A stretch of DNA of 64,000 nt. Origin: Cranoglanis bouderius (lineage: Eukaryota > Chordata > Actinopteri > Siluriformes > Cranoglanididae). The position numbers and the translations under genes were made by a program. The stretch covers positions 8,979,501 through 9,043,500 of the forward strand of contig CM042541.1 of assembly GCA_023630585.1 (NCBI GenBank). Reading direction: 5' to 3'. The notes below the pieces were generated by a model, which was not told where the DNA came from, searched no databases, and saw only the letters and a list, made by a program, of their open reading frames with translations. Position 1 is the stretch's first letter, and every line of letters begins with the position of its first letter. Shown piece after piece: positions 1 through 12,700 of the stretch.

Positions 1-1091
1 CTCAAACGCTCAAAGTCACTGAGATCACTGAAATATTTTTCCCATTCTGATGTTTATGTGAAGATTAACTGAAGATCTTGACCTGTACCTACTTGACCTG
101 TGGTTCCTTTTCATTCTATCAGATATAGGGTATAGCATGTTCAGTAGATGCATTTTATTTCATTACATGCTAGATATTCTTTGTTTTCTTCTCTGTGTAT
201 TTGTCTTACTTGTTAGCTGACAATAAACAGTGTCCTGTATCATAGTCTTGAGTCGACCTGGTTATCGGAATACGACATTATAAAATTATTCACTGTTTTA
301 TGGTCTTTAGTCATTTAGTGCTTCTTATCAAAATTATTGCAGTTTATTATATAAACCACGTAAACTGTAAACACACACGCCTTAAAAGTAGGGTAGTGTG
401 ATGTCAGTTTTAATTGTCCGACAATACAGCCTTGTGGGATCCCCTGAGAGTTTAGGTATAATTCGAACACCACATATTTACCGATATTCTGATAATCTGT
501 ACAGCAACATAAAACAGCACTTTGTGAAGATTTTATTTTAAAAAAATCTAATAAATCAGTCCAAAATGTTTAAATAAAGTGTAAGGGTTTGAGAACGACT
601 TTGGGTGTGAATCAAAAGGAAATGTTGTGAATTTCAACCACGTCACCATTGTTGCTCACCACTTTTGGAAGATTGATTTATTGAAGCATTTTATTTTTAA
701 GTGATGGTTTATTCCTGCATAGATTCTATTGTGTATTACTTATTTACGCATTGACTGATGATGAACCTTGTTGCTGGGGTGGTACCATCAAGAGTACATC
801 TTTTTTTTTACCTTTGGTATGTATTTTTTTTTACCTGTAAATCTGAATGCAGTGTACCATAAAAATAATCTAATGTACATAATTGGACCTTAAGGACCAC
901 TGATGGGTAAAAAAAAAAAAAAAAAAAGACATAAAATAAAAAGGTACTAAAGATGTACCCTTGATAGTACCACTCCAGTACACAGGGACTAAGTACTAAT
1001 TGGTACCCAGTACAAGCTCTGGTATGAGAACAGGACAGTCGTCATGATTACAGTAGCAGTTCTTAGGTACTAAGTATTTGACATATCATAC
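1..1091 (-). other. slc10a6-like intron 1 (part)
   Basis: No exon-like sequence was recognised here on either strand. The stretch is AT-rich and contains one inverted-repeat element (771-980) that includes a run of A. Everything else looks like ordinary intron sequence. Confidence 0.45.
771..980. mobile_element. inverted-repeat MITE with GGTACC-type arms
   Basis: The left arm (about 771-800, GGGGTGGTACCATCAAGAG) is the imperfect reverse complement of the right arm (about 939-980, which reads CCCTTGATAGTACCACTCC). The centre is short and A/T-rich and has no coding capacity, as in a non-autonomous DNA transposon. I do not know the parent family. Confidence 0.55.
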
Positions 1092-1438
1092 CTGAGGTCC
1101 ATGTCGCCATCCAGCCAGTATGTGATGATGTTAGAGATGGTTCCTCCAGGACAGGCTCCAACGATGATGACGGCGACGGCCTGCACTGGTGACACGGAGA
1201 ATGCCAGAGCCAGCAGGTACGAGGTGAGGGGCATCACGCCGAACTGGCACACCAGCCCGACCAAGATACCCCACGGGCGCTTCAGGTTGAGCCAGATCTT
1301 ACTCACCTCCACCGAGCAGCCCAAGGAGAAAATCACTAGCCCAAGCATGACCGCTAAAGTCACTCCCAATGCCTGCTGGATGACACCTGTGCTCCCAGCC
1401 AGGGAGGTGGCATTACTTGCAGTGTTGTTATTCCACAT
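1092..1438 (-). CDS. slc10a6: slc10a6-like transporter, first coding exon (partial gene)
   Basis: Encodes the N-terminal 115 residues plus two bases of the next codon of a solute carrier 10 family protein (sodium-coupled bile acid or steroid sulfate transporters of the plasma membrane). The chosen start gives MWNNNTASNATS, a short extracellular N-terminus with two N-glycosylation sequons (NNT and NAT), followed by hydrophobic membrane segments. Family motifs visible are FSLGCSVE, KRPWGI, CQFGVMPLT, CPGGTISNI and WLDGDMDL. The exon ends at a GT donor just after GDMDL, where I recall the first exon ending in SLC10A2/SLC10A6. FSLGCSVE and PGGTISNI fit SLC10A6 better than SLC10A2, and the human SLC10A6-PTPN13 neighbourhood supports that choice. 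Later exons would lie below position 1; I could not find exon 2 in bases 1-1091. An slc10a2-like paralogue remains possible. Confidence 0.8.
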
Positions 1439-1504
1439 GGTGAGATGTAAGACAAGAGGAAAGACAAGGAAAGATTGTCTCTGTGTGTGCGTGTGTGTGA
1501 GAGA

Positions 1505-1547
1505 TAGTGTGTGAGGTAGAGTCATAATACCTACACTCCCTTTTAAA
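1505..1547 (-). promoter_or_regulatory. possible TATA box and short 5' UTR of the slc10a gene
   Basis: On the minus strand a TTTAAAAGGG element (about 1538-1547) lies roughly 100 bases upstream of the chosen ATG. This spacing would fit a TATA-type promoter with a 5' UTR of about 70-80 bases. It is a motif match only; an upstream non-coding exon is equally possible. Confidence 0.3.
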
Positions 1548-1984
1548 CCTCATAGGCAGCGTAGAGTTCAGAGGAATGGGGAGTGGTCAGTGGAATTCAA
1601 TCTGTAAGCTGATTAACTTTATTATTTACTTTTAGGGAGAGAACAAGGCCACATTCTTTGCTGAAATTTCAGAAATCAGCTCCAAATTCTAAGCGATTTA
1701 GTAAACAGGTTTGTCCTCAATGGAGACATTCCTACATTACAGCAATTTGCCCACGAGTACAATTTTTTTTTTATTAATTAAAGAATGACACCATGCTTTT
1801 TTATCCGTTTATAGTTACATACATACATATACATTTCATGTGGTGGAATGCCCGTGAAACACTTCTCTCTTGATGTCAACAGGACAAAAACAGTTTGTTA
1901 TGAAAGTGTCAACTCCTCTGTCCTGAAGAATTTCCTGCGGCGGAAAACATACTGATTATTAAAAAGCACCGACACTGGAGATAA

Positions 1985-2252
1985 ATCAGTTAATAGGTGG
2001 TTGAGGTCAGGGCTCTGGGCAGGACAGTTGAGTTCTTCCACTCCAAACCTGTCTTCAAACCATGTCTTCGTGGAGCTCGCTTTGTGCAGGTTTGGGGCTC
2101 TTAGTTCCAGTGAAGGGAAATTGTAATGCTACAGCATACAAAGACATTCTATACAATTGTATGCTTCTAACTTTGTTTGGGGAAAAACCACATATGGGTG
2201 GGAATGTCAGGTGTCCAGATACTTTTGGCCATATTGTGTATTTTTCAGATTA
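1985..2252 (-). mobile_element. internally deleted Tc1-like element relic
   Basis: The end at about 2210-2245 (GTGTCCAGATACTTTTGGCC) resembles a Tc1-family terminal inverted repeat. The adjoining 1990-2090 stretch resembles decayed Tc1 transposase coding sequence on the minus strand. The remainder of the transposase is missing, so this is a non-autonomous relic. Confidence 0.5.
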
Positions 2253-2356
2253 GGAGTCCATTTTGTCGCCAAATCTCCTGACTGTGTCCGAATTTTCATC
2301 TTTTTCAGACTTTTTGTCTTGTTAAGGCACTAATCGTGCTTAATGGTACTTTAATG

Positions 2357-2392
2357 GTGTGTGTGTGTGTAGGTGTGTGTGTGTGTGTGTGT
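2357..2392. repeat. (TG)n microsatellite
   Basis: A GT dinucleotide run with a single interruption. Confidence 0.85.
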
Positions 2393-2895
2393 TTTAAATA
2401 TCCAATATATCCATTATGTATGCCTGACTGATAAGGCTTTAATAAGGAAGCAGGAAGCATTTCAAGTGCAGACATATTAACAATAAAATGATTTTAATAT
2501 ATCATATTTATTACTTTATTATATTTCAGCAATAAGTATTCAGTATATAGATATCCGTGTTATCAGGAGAAAGCAGACTAATCAGATAACGTAAACAGGG
2601 CCAGACATGATTATAATGACTATTAACGTGATGTAAAAATATGTTTTATCTGTTTGGTTTACTGGAACTGACTGGAATGTCCACTAACACAAATTAAATG
2701 CAAATCATTTAACATTTCTCACTTTTTCTACCTCAGTATCAGCAGTAAGATCGACAGGTGATGCACGTAAACAAACGTCTTGCTTTCTGCTCAAATGTGT
2801 GCACGAGTGCGTAAAGCTCCATCATCGGAATAAATTACACTTCTTTCTTTTTTACTACTTTGATTTATTACTTTCTATAATGAAACACAATGCAT

Positions 2896-2945
2896 TTACA
2901 GTTACATTTAGGCCATTAAGCAGACGCTCTTATCTAAAGTGCTGT
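2896..2945 (+). repeat. fragment of GGCAGACGC-core dispersed repeat
   Basis: Contains TTACATTTAGGCCATTAAGC followed by AGACGCTCTTATC. This is a diverged core of the same short interspersed repeat that is seen longer at 8375-8576 and as a fragment at 4437-4462. Confidence 0.5.
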
Positions 2946-3137
2946 TATATTGGGTTTTTTTTTAATCCTGTTAAACAATTCAGAGAATAAAATATCACTG
3001 TTAAAGCACATGTACGTGTTGAGTTTGTAGCACTATCGTGAAACTGCATTTTAAAGATTTTTTATATTTAAACTCTCTTGATCAATGATGACATGAAATC
3101 TGAGAAATATACAGTCCTTAATTTGACATTCTAATTG

Positions 3138-3189
<52 letters not shown>
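3138..3189. repeat. (ATT)n microsatellite
   Basis: About 17 uninterrupted ATT units. Confidence 0.9.
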
Positions 3190-3190
<1 letters not shown>

Positions 3191-4889
3191 ATCTTCCTGT
3201 TTTTCATTAAATACTTAATTAATTTTTTGTATATGTTTTAGACAAATCTTAGTTCAACTGCACACATATGGTAAGTCCAATAATTGCAAAGTTGGTTGCT
3301 TGACCATTTTTAATTTCTTTAAGTGATTACCTCTATGTATTGGCATTGCAAAACCACCAGTTATTTTATTTTATTTTATTTTACTTGGCTTAACTATAAC
3401 GGCCATCTTTGTGGCATGGCACACAACACATTTTGGTTATACAGCTGTTTACTGAAACCTTAATACCTTCGAACAAAAAAATGGGTCTCTAAAGCACATT
3501 ACTTGGTACGTGAACATATATAAACATTTTGCACATTCTTGTTCCTTAGACTTAGAACTTAAGTCCAAATGTAATGCTTAAGATTGCTCACAGTTCCACA
3601 TTTAGGGGCAATTTATAATGGGAAGGGTTCGAGTCTCAGTGGTAATTTTTTTAGGGAGTACCTAGGCAAGTATACTGTGCATGCAGGACATTTCAGGTTG
3701 GAAACTTCTCTTATATTTTTATGGGGTGAGGAAGTGCATTTAAAAAAAAAATAAAAAATTCCCTCACTTTCAGGTTGAATATCTCTGGTGGGGGACCAGA
3801 TACGAACCTGAAATTTTGACAGAAATAAGTCCTCTATAGTAGCATTCTAGGTCAACTCCGCAGGACAAAAAATTAGGAAAATTAAAAAGTCAAGCAACCT
3901 GGACAACCTGGAAAAGTCAAGCATTGGACCACTTGAGATGGAATGAACCCATATCAAATGTACTGCAATGCTGCAATGATCTTATTAATTAAATTACCCA
4001 TTTATTTATTTCTTCCTTTAATTATTACCTGTATTCAATCAGTGATTAATTAGTCAGCTCTTCATAGAAGCTCATAATTATGCTTCTATAATCTAAATCA
4101 GGCCTACATGAGTAATAAGGATAATGTACATGCCAAACATTCCATATCCTTTAACTGCACTTTGACGCTCATATATAAACCAAACTTTAGACCTCGGAGT
4201 CCAGGCTGTATTTGTTACGTCACCGTGAAATATATTACACATTTTACTTTTTCTGAGAGAGATGTTAAAGCTGAGTCAGATAAAAGGGGCTGCTGTAAAA
4301 ATGTCTGAAGCACAATGTCCTGCACAGTGCACTCGCTGTTTAACCACGTAATAAAAAGTATGATTTCTGTATGAAAACTGAACCGCGTGGAATTCCAGCT
4401 GTATACATATATTCACTAATATTTTGACTTTTTTGTACATTCAGTCATTTGGCAGACGCTGGACATTTTGCAGATGCAATGAGGAAAATCTGAAATAGTG
4501 GTGCAAATGTCTTGACACCCCCCATTTCTTTTTTGGACACTCTTTCACAGCTAGTTCAGTTTCAGTTTCAAATAGTCATGTGCCCAAAATTTCAGGGACA
4601 GTTGTGCATGTTGTGAGGCTAACAAGCATAAGAAGATGAGGAGGAAGGAGAAAAAAAAATATGTACAAATACAATATATATACACAACATATGTAGAATA
4701 TATAAAGCACACTGGTTATGTATGCCTTGTAAGTAAGTAGGTAAAGTGCAGATCCTAACTGTAAACACTGGAATATGTCACAGTATGCGAACGAGTGGAA
4801 AAGGTAGTAAAATAAGTAGATGTGTGCCATGTGTAGTGTCTGAGCATTCTTCTATAGACAGAGAAGAGGACAATTAGCAGATGAAGCAG

Positions 4890-5660
4890 CAGTACAAAAT
4901 AGCATTGTGTTCATAAATTTACATACCCATTGCAGAATCTGCAAAATGTTAATAATTAAAATAATAATAATAATAATATTGAGGGATAATAAAAATTGCA
5001 TTGTGTTTTTTTATTCACTACTGCCCTGAATAAGCTATTTCACATAACAGATGTTTACATATAGTCCACAATACACAATAATAACTGAATTTACACAAAT
5101 GAACCAGTTCAAAATTTTCCTGGATACCTGGATGATCAACGACTGTGTTTATGTTTTGTGATGGTTGTTCATGAGTCCCTTGTTTGTCCTAAGCAGTTAA
5201 ACTGGCCACTGTTCTTCAGAAAAATCCTCCAGGTCCTGCAAATTCTTTGCTTTTCCAGCATCTTCTGCATATTTGACCCCTTTCCAACAGCACCTATATG
5301 ATGCTGAGATCCATCTTTTCACACTGAGGACAACTGAGGGACTCGAACACAACTATTACAAAAGGTGCAAACATTCACTGATGCTCAAGAAGGCAACACG
5401 ATACATTAAGAGCCAGGGGGGTATGAACTTTTGAACAGGACCATTGGTGTAAATTGTTATTATTTTGTCTTCTGGGAAACATGTAAATATCTTATTTAGC
5501 TTCTGAAGGGCAGTACTAAATGAAAAAAAAAATTTTTAAACAAAATAATTTACACCGATCATCCTGTTCAAAAGTTTACTAGTTGTGTACGAGTCCCTCA
5601 GTTGTCCTCAGAGCGAAAATATGGATCTCAACATCATATAGCCGCCCTTAGAAAGTGGGA
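4890..5660. mobile_element. old dispersed repeat with internal inverted duplication
   Basis: The sequence resembles a repeat I remember as common in fish genomes (phrases such as GAGTCCCTTGTTTGTCC and ACACTGAGGACAACTGAGGG). The part at 5300-5350 reappears as an imperfect reverse complement at 5585-5640 (GAGTCCCTCAGTTGTCC). Stop codons fill all frames, so it is non-coding. The family is not identified. Confidence 0.45.
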
Positions 5661-5714
5661 ATCGCAGACAGTTTTAGGGAGAGACTAAAGATATCTGTGA
5701 GTAATAAGAACTAG

Positions 5715-5880
5715 GAGCGAAGTAGCATAGCCAATTCACCTTACTGCAGTGGGAGAAAAGCGGAGAACCTGGAGGAAACCCACACAGACACGAGGAGAAC
5801 ATGTAGAAAACTATACGGTCAGCAATCCGAACTCAGGATTGAATCTGGCGGCAACTCTACCTGCTGCACCATCTATTCAT
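5715..5880 (+). repeat. teleost short dispersed repeat (GAGGAAACCCACACAGACAC type)
   Basis: Contains GGAGAACCTGGAGGAAACCC, ACACAGACACGAGGAGAACA and a degraded GGATTGAATCTGG region. These are features of a common fish interspersed repeat. The copy is diverged. Confidence 0.5.
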
Positions 5881-5929
5881 TTGGTTTAGTTTATTATTAC
5901 TCTTTATAATAATTTTGGCAGTTAGTATC

Positions 5930-6013
5930 TTTTTCCAAATTTATTTTTGAAAGCATCTTCGCTTGACAGAATTTCTTTACATGTGCTTAAGACTTTTGCA
6001 CAATACTGTAAGA
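5930..6013 (+). mobile_element. end fragment of CAGTACTGTGC-type MITE
   Basis: The sequence GACTTTTGCACAATACTG and its flank match one end of the two longer elements at 15073-15616 and 51514-52069. Only this end is present. Confidence 0.5.
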
Positions 6014-6916
6014 TTCACAATCGATACCCAAGTAGGTGTGTAAACCATAAATACCAATGCACAGGCATTCAAAGACGTCTGGTCCTAGATATCGTCACGT
6101 TTTTAGATCTTTAGACTTTTGTGTAATGAATGGAGATACAGTGGTAGAAGGTCAAAGTCGTTCCACCACTGAAGACCCAGAACAGCAGTCAGATCTCGCT
6201 TTACGAGCATGGTCAGATCTCTGAGAAGGTCACGAAAGTGCTGAAAAGTTCTAAAAAGTAAAAGAAAAAAGGGGAGAAAAAAAAGTTATACTTGCACTAA
6301 AAAGGCCAAATAATCATAGACGAGGACAGCGTTTCACGTGACCTGAAACCGAAGCTCACACATCCGCTAATGATTAGAGTTGATGTGTAATATAACTAGC
6401 TTATATGATGCAATATGAAAGCTGCAGTAGGAAGATTAGCAGCATGGCAGTGATGTGTGGAATGCGTTCAAACGTACGTCATGAACAAACATTCAATTGA
6501 TAAAATACCTGTTAGAAATTTTGCACTAGCTATTTGTATTGCCTAGATTAGAGGTGTGCATGGGACATATCTTATAAAAAATTTAAATAAAAAATCTCTC
6601 CTTCCCGACTGCTTCCGAAGGAATTTTGTTTAATTACACTCACTCACACTCGCAGTTATATCTATTTCCACCTGCCTGCGATATTCTATGACAAATGCAG
6701 TTGGTTGTTTTTCTTAAAAAATATAAATAAATCAGACTTTTTTCATCATATCTAGTGCACAGTGATCAAATTATTTCGTATAATTGTAAACATCCTCACT
6801 GACTTGCAATAACTATGACTATACAACTATTTGTGTAATAAGGGAAATAATTTGAAGTTATTACACTTGAAAGAGAAAATAAGACAATAAGAAGAAACAT
6901 AACGTGAGAAAATTGA

Positions 6917-6971
6917 TTTATTAAAGGTCAAATATGACAATGATCTGTACAGAGGTTCTGAGCCAGAGATG
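6917..6971 (-). terminator. sdad1: sdad1 3' UTR with poly(A) signal
   Basis: An AATAAA hexamer on the minus strand lies at 6917-6922, about 50 bases after the sdad1 stop codon. This implies a very short 3' UTR with cleavage near 6900. The call rests on motif and position only. Confidence 0.6.
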
Positions 6972-9668
6972 CTACTTGTATTTCTTCTTCTTCAAAAGTG
7001 CATCTCTGAGAGCAATCTGTGGGAAATAAACAAATAAAAGTCACTGAAATTGTACCTTGTATGAGTTATTATTTTATTAACAGGTATAGTAATAGTAATG
7101 AAAAAAAAAATTATATAATGATCAAATTAAAGCTGTCTTTTTTCTGGACTATAAGACAGGTCTAATATGTTTAACATTTAAAATATTAAATGGTACTTAA
7201 AATAAGTCACAAATTATTTTTTATGCAATATTTTGGTGTAAAACCTTTCACATACATTCAATGGCATGTAAAAAAAACAAACAAACCAACATTTATAATA
7301 TTAACTATGTCATACTATGTCAGCTATTTCTTTATAATGCCAAGATATTGATTTGTAAAAACGGTATAATCCCTGCCCTCTAGCACTGTAACCTGGAAGT
7401 TTTTTTTTAAAATACATTTTTTAATACATACAATCCAGTGTTAAATGTCTAGAAAATACAGACCCACCAGTAAAAACAGCTTCCCATTTAATCTGCACGT
7501 AACACTCGTACCTGTTTCTCTCTGAAAGAGCGTTTGCCTTTGGTCCGGACGTTCTGGCTCTGCTTCATCATCATAAAGTTCTTCTTCTTCCTCTTCTCCT
7601 TGTTGCTGGTGCTAGAGTATGGGTTCAGCTTGTTCCTCTTCTTCACAAAGTCTTTTCTGTCTGTCCGGCCGGCCTGAGATAGATTAAAAGAAACAAAGAA
7701 CAGAGTGTGAAGTGCGACGTGCAAGTACATTCCAAAGACGATCAAATATGATCCACATGTTCTCATCTGACTGTTACAGGAGATGTTAAGTGAACTTTTT
7801 ACAAGACATTTTAAGGACTCTGATATGAAGTGAGGGACCAGGTGAGTGATTGACCGAATGACTGACTGAGTGACTGACCGAATGAACGAATGACTGACAT
7901 AATAAGGTAAAGTTTGGTGTTCTGCAAGGTTCTGTTTTAGGCCCACTGCTTTTTTCTTTATATATGCTACCTCTGGGTAAACTTATTCGTAAACATGGAA
8001 TTAGCTTCCACTGTTATGCTGATGACACACAGTTGTATGTTTCGGCAAAATGGCAGACACCAGGTTAATAAAGCTAAGGAATGTGTAAAGGACATTAGAC
8101 ACTGGATGCTTATTAACCTTCTTCTATTTAACGCTGACAAGACAGAAGTACTTGTACTAGGACCAGAAGTTTTCTGATTACACAGTAACTCTGGATGTCC
8201 TTTCTGTTTCATCATGTGCAGCAGTATAAGACCTTGGTGTGATTATTGACTCCAGTCTTGCATTTGAAGGTCATGTAGACTATATTACTAGGATAGATTT
8301 CTTTCATCTAAGATAAGAAATATTATTATATATTGTAATGCCTTACTGTCTGGATGTTCCAGTGGGTGTATAAACATTTACATTACATTTACAGCATTTG
8401 GCAGACGCCCTTATCCAGAGCAACTTACATTTATCTCATTTATACATCTGAGCAGCTGAGGGTTAAGGGCCTTGCTCAAGGGCCCAACAGTGGCAGCTTG
8501 GCGGTGTTGGGGTTTGAACTCACGACCTTCCGATCAGTAGCCCAACATCTTAATCACTGAGCTACCACTGCCCAGGTGGTAAACAAGCTAGTCCAGAATG
8601 CAGCTGAAAGAGTCCTTACTAGAAGCAGAAGATATGACCCGATGTGATCACCCCTATCTTATCCGCACTGCGTTGGGCGACATATTTTGCATTTATTATA
8701 AAATACTACTATTGACCTATAAAGCACTCGCGCCGCAGTACCTGAGCGAACTTCTGGTCTTTTAGGATCTGCCATGCCTACTTCTTTTTGTTGGTACCTT
8801 GAATAACGAAGGCTACAGCAAGGGACAGATCTTCCTCCTACAAAATCCCGCAGTTATGGAACAGCCTTCCAATTGGGAGTTGGGCTGGGAGACAGACACA
8901 GTCTCAGTGTTTAAGTCTAGGGTGAAAACTAAAAGGGAATGTTTTGTAATCGCACCCAGATGAGGATGGGTTCCCATTTGAGTCTGATTCATCTCAAGGT
9001 TTCTTCCTCATGTCGTCTTTTTTCCTAGTTTTTTCCTTGCCATCGTTACCTCTGGCTTGCTCATTAGGGAGAAATTTATACGTTTAAAATTTATATCCGG
9101 AATTTCTATATTTCTGTAAAGCTGCTTTGTGACAGTGTCCATTGTTAAAAGTGCTATACAAATAAAATTGATTTGAACTGACTGTGCAACTCCCAGACTA
9201 AATGACTGACTGTCTGAGCACCTGACTATTACAGATTGACTGACCTGGCAACTGACTGAGTATGTGTGTGTGTGATTATTTCTCACCATCGCTGTGGCCA
9301 GTCTGGTCTCTTTGTCAGATTTGGGTTTCTTGTGTAAACGCTCGATGTCTCTCAGGGTGAGCAGTTCACCTCTGAAACACAACACACAATGCATTTCATT
9401 TTTCAGCCATTACACCAAATAAATAAACAAAATCTATACTTTGTAAAAGACTGAATGTGTTCTAAAGATGCATTGCACCTCTCCGTTTCCTCATCTCGGT
9501 TTGCGTTCTTCCTCTTCTGTCCTTTACCGGGTGCCGAGTTCACGTCTTTGGCCATCTGAGCGAGGCGGATCTTTTTGAAGTCATCCTGTGTGAGGAGGCG
9601 GCTGGTGCTCACCGCTGCTGCTTTAGCCTTCCTCTCTTCTACAGGGATACTCTGGAGCTTCTCCGCCT

Positions 9669-9755
<87 letters not shown>

Positions 9756-12700
9756 CTTGAAAAACTGGCACAAGAGCATTATTTTCACTGCTAATACAAT
9801 TCCCCTAACAGACAGCAGAGGGCGCTAAACATTACAAACTAGTGGGGGGAAAAAAGGTAGAGCCTTACTACTTCTTCCTGATCTTCATCAGAAGAGTGGT
9901 GCACATTCACCCATTCACCATCATCATCCTCTTCCTCACTCATGCTCACACTCTCCCAGCCATCTAGAAGAAAATACAGAAGTAGAAAATGTAAACATGG
10001 TGACCATATTAAAGGAGTAAAAAGTGTTTCTGTCCAGGAGATATGTATTACCTTCATCATCATCTCCTCCTTTGTGCTCTTCTGTCTCCACGTCCAGAAC
10101 TTCAGCTCCAGGTATGTAGTCTTTAGCCTCCAGCTCACCGTAGTCATGGATCCGGGCATCAGCTGAGGACTCGGTGGGTTTGCCCTGGAAAAATAATCAC
10201 AATCAGCACTTCTCAAGGTACTGACTGAACATGTGGATTAAACAGGGGGCAAAAATTGCAAAGGTGCAATTCAAGGTTTATGGATGTGACATTTGAACTC
10301 AATCATTTGCAGATCCCTCATGTGACTGATATTCATTGCTAAAATATTTAGGTGAATATTACAGATACACAGCAGTTTAAAATGGATGTGACATAACGTT
10401 TTGGGGAGGGAGTAAGTCAGTCAGTAAGTGAGTCATTAAGTAAGTAGGTAAGCGAGTAACCTAGTAAGTAATTAAGTAAGTCGATAATTAAGTTCCTAAC
10501 TCAGTGAATAAGTAAGATAGTCAGTAAGTCAATCTGTGAGTAAGTCAGTCTTTATGTCAGTAATTACAGCAGGAAGTTAATAAGAAAGTAATTAAGACAG
10601 TAAGCATGTCAGTAAGTCAGTCAGTCAGTAATTAAATCATTAATTAGGTCAATAATTATATAATATGTCAGTCAGTGAGTCAGGCAGTCAGTAATTAAGT
10701 AGTATGTCAGTCAGTGAGTGAGTCAGACAGTCAGTAAGTCATTATTTTAGTAAGTAAGTAGTTTGTCAGTCACTGAGTCAGTCAGTCAGTAAATCAGTAA
10801 TTCAACAAGGCAACCAGTCAGTAATTAAGTCAGTAAGTAAGTACTATGTCAGTCACTGAGTCAGGCGATCATTAATTAAGTAAGTAGTATGTCAGACATT
10901 GGGTCAGTCAGTCAGTAAATAAGTCAGTATTTAAGCAGTACGTCAGTCAGTAAGTCAGTAAGGCAACCAGTCAGTAATTAAGTCAGTAAGTACTATGTCA
11001 GTCAGTGAGTCAGGCAGTCAGTAATTAAGTTAGTAAGTAAGTAGTATGTCAGTCATTGAGTCAGTCAGTCAATAAATCAGTAAGTGAGCCAGCCGGAATT
11101 AAATCAGTAATCAAGTCAGTAAGTAAGTACTATATCAGTCAGTGAGGCAGGCAGGCAGTCAGTGAATAGGCAAGTCAGTAAGAAAGGAAGGAAGTCAGTA
11201 ATTAAGTCATTAATACGGTCAGTAAATCACTCAGTAAATAAATAATTATAAAATTAATACTGAAGCATTTTTAACATTCATTTCATTTTGTATTAACTTT
11301 ATTCTTCCACTGCAAGTTTAACATGCAGGCATGCAGTTGCCTAAATCCTTTCTGGAACATAAATCTCCTGCTGCACTTTAAAACCTCTTTTAAATTTTTT
11401 TTATTTGGACTGAACCTGTCCTCACCCGGTCTTTCCTGTGCAGCATCTGAGGATTGAGATCTCTGAAGAGCTGAATCAGTCCTCTGGCAGACATCACCAC
11501 ATCTACAAATCACACAGGAAATGGCAATCTATCGAACGCAATTTCTCTGGACAATAATTAAAATCACTAATACAGCAAGGAGTTTATTAACAAATGTATA
11601 CAGGACTGATGAGTCACGACATACTCTTGTCTTTGTGAGATTTGTACTGGGCAAGATCTTGGAGCAGGTCTTCAGACATGGAGAGCGGACAGCGCGCTAC
11701 GATTTCCTTGATCGCATTAATACTGATACAAGGAGAAGGGAGAAAAGATGTAAACATATACAATTAAAAAATATTGTTAGGAAAAATAAATACCACTTTA
11801 ATTGTTTAATATGTAACAAATAATATGTATATGCTTATGATAATAGTAAACCTAGTGTATAGTATTACTGACATTTTTTATGAAGTTGTTCTGATTAAAT
11901 AGAGGAAATAATTAAACGTAAAAGTAAAGGTGGAGTGGAGTCACTTACCCGACCGTCATCACCTCTCCTGAATTCCTGTCTGTGACAAAGTTGTTGGCAA
12001 TGGTCATGATAATGGGTTCAATGATCTGCATCGGGGAAGAGACCAAAAATGACGTTTTATGGCACATTACGTATATCACAGCACTGTTGAATTCTAGATT
12101 CTGATTGGTCAGAAAGTTCATAGCACAGGTTTATATTAATGTGCGCATTCACTCAGTGTTACTGTTTCTATGGTAACAAATAACCTGGTGAATTTTATGG
12201 ACAATGCTCCACATAAACGGATTAAAAAAAACAAAAACTGAGATGTTCATCATTTAAGGAAAGAGTCTCCGGTGTCAGTGAAAGTCTTTACATTTCGTTG
12301 TCTTACTAACATCAAATGTAAGTACAAATGGATAAGAAGCCTGACGTGTCGTTCTTTAATAAATAACGTGTGCTTGTTAGCAAATTGCTGTGGTATAAAC
12401 GAACTAAAACACTGTTATAGGAACTTCATTACAGGTGGTAACAGTAACTCCGCTTCATGATGAATCTCAACCTTATCAGATTTACCAAAACGATACGAAA
12501 CTGGTCGTGTGATTTACCTCAGGAGGGACGAGCTGGTGGGAGGACTGGGCGGCACACAGAAGGATCTTCGTCACTTCTAAACGCAGAGAAAGCAAAAAGA
12601 AGAAAACAAACACTGGATAAACTGGATAAAGAAGTCAGAGAAACCATGAAATACCAGAAAGAATTTTAAAAGAGACGTGAAAATCTTAAGTGATACGAGT

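Larger units (their letters stand above)
1439..6915. other. intergenic region between slc10a6-like and sdad1
   Basis: About 5.5 kb between the slc10a start codon and the sdad1 3' end. No convincing exons are seen. It holds a deleted Tc1 relic, microsatellites, three short dispersed-repeat fragments and a larger old repeat (4890-5660). The remaining stretches (about 2400-2890, 3190-4430 and 6020-6900) are AT-rich with nothing recognisable. Confidence 0.55.
7850..9265 (+). repeat. GACT-type tetranucleotide repeat split by the L2 insertion
   Basis: Degenerate GACT/GACC/GAAT units occupy 7850-7905, stop where the LINE begins, and resume at 9178-9265 (ACTGACTGTCTGAGC and similar). The two halves probably formed one tract before the insertion. 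Confidence 0.55.

Noticed and set aside
1101..1514. 137-codon open frame on the + strand
   Set aside because: Antisense of the slc10a6-like exon.
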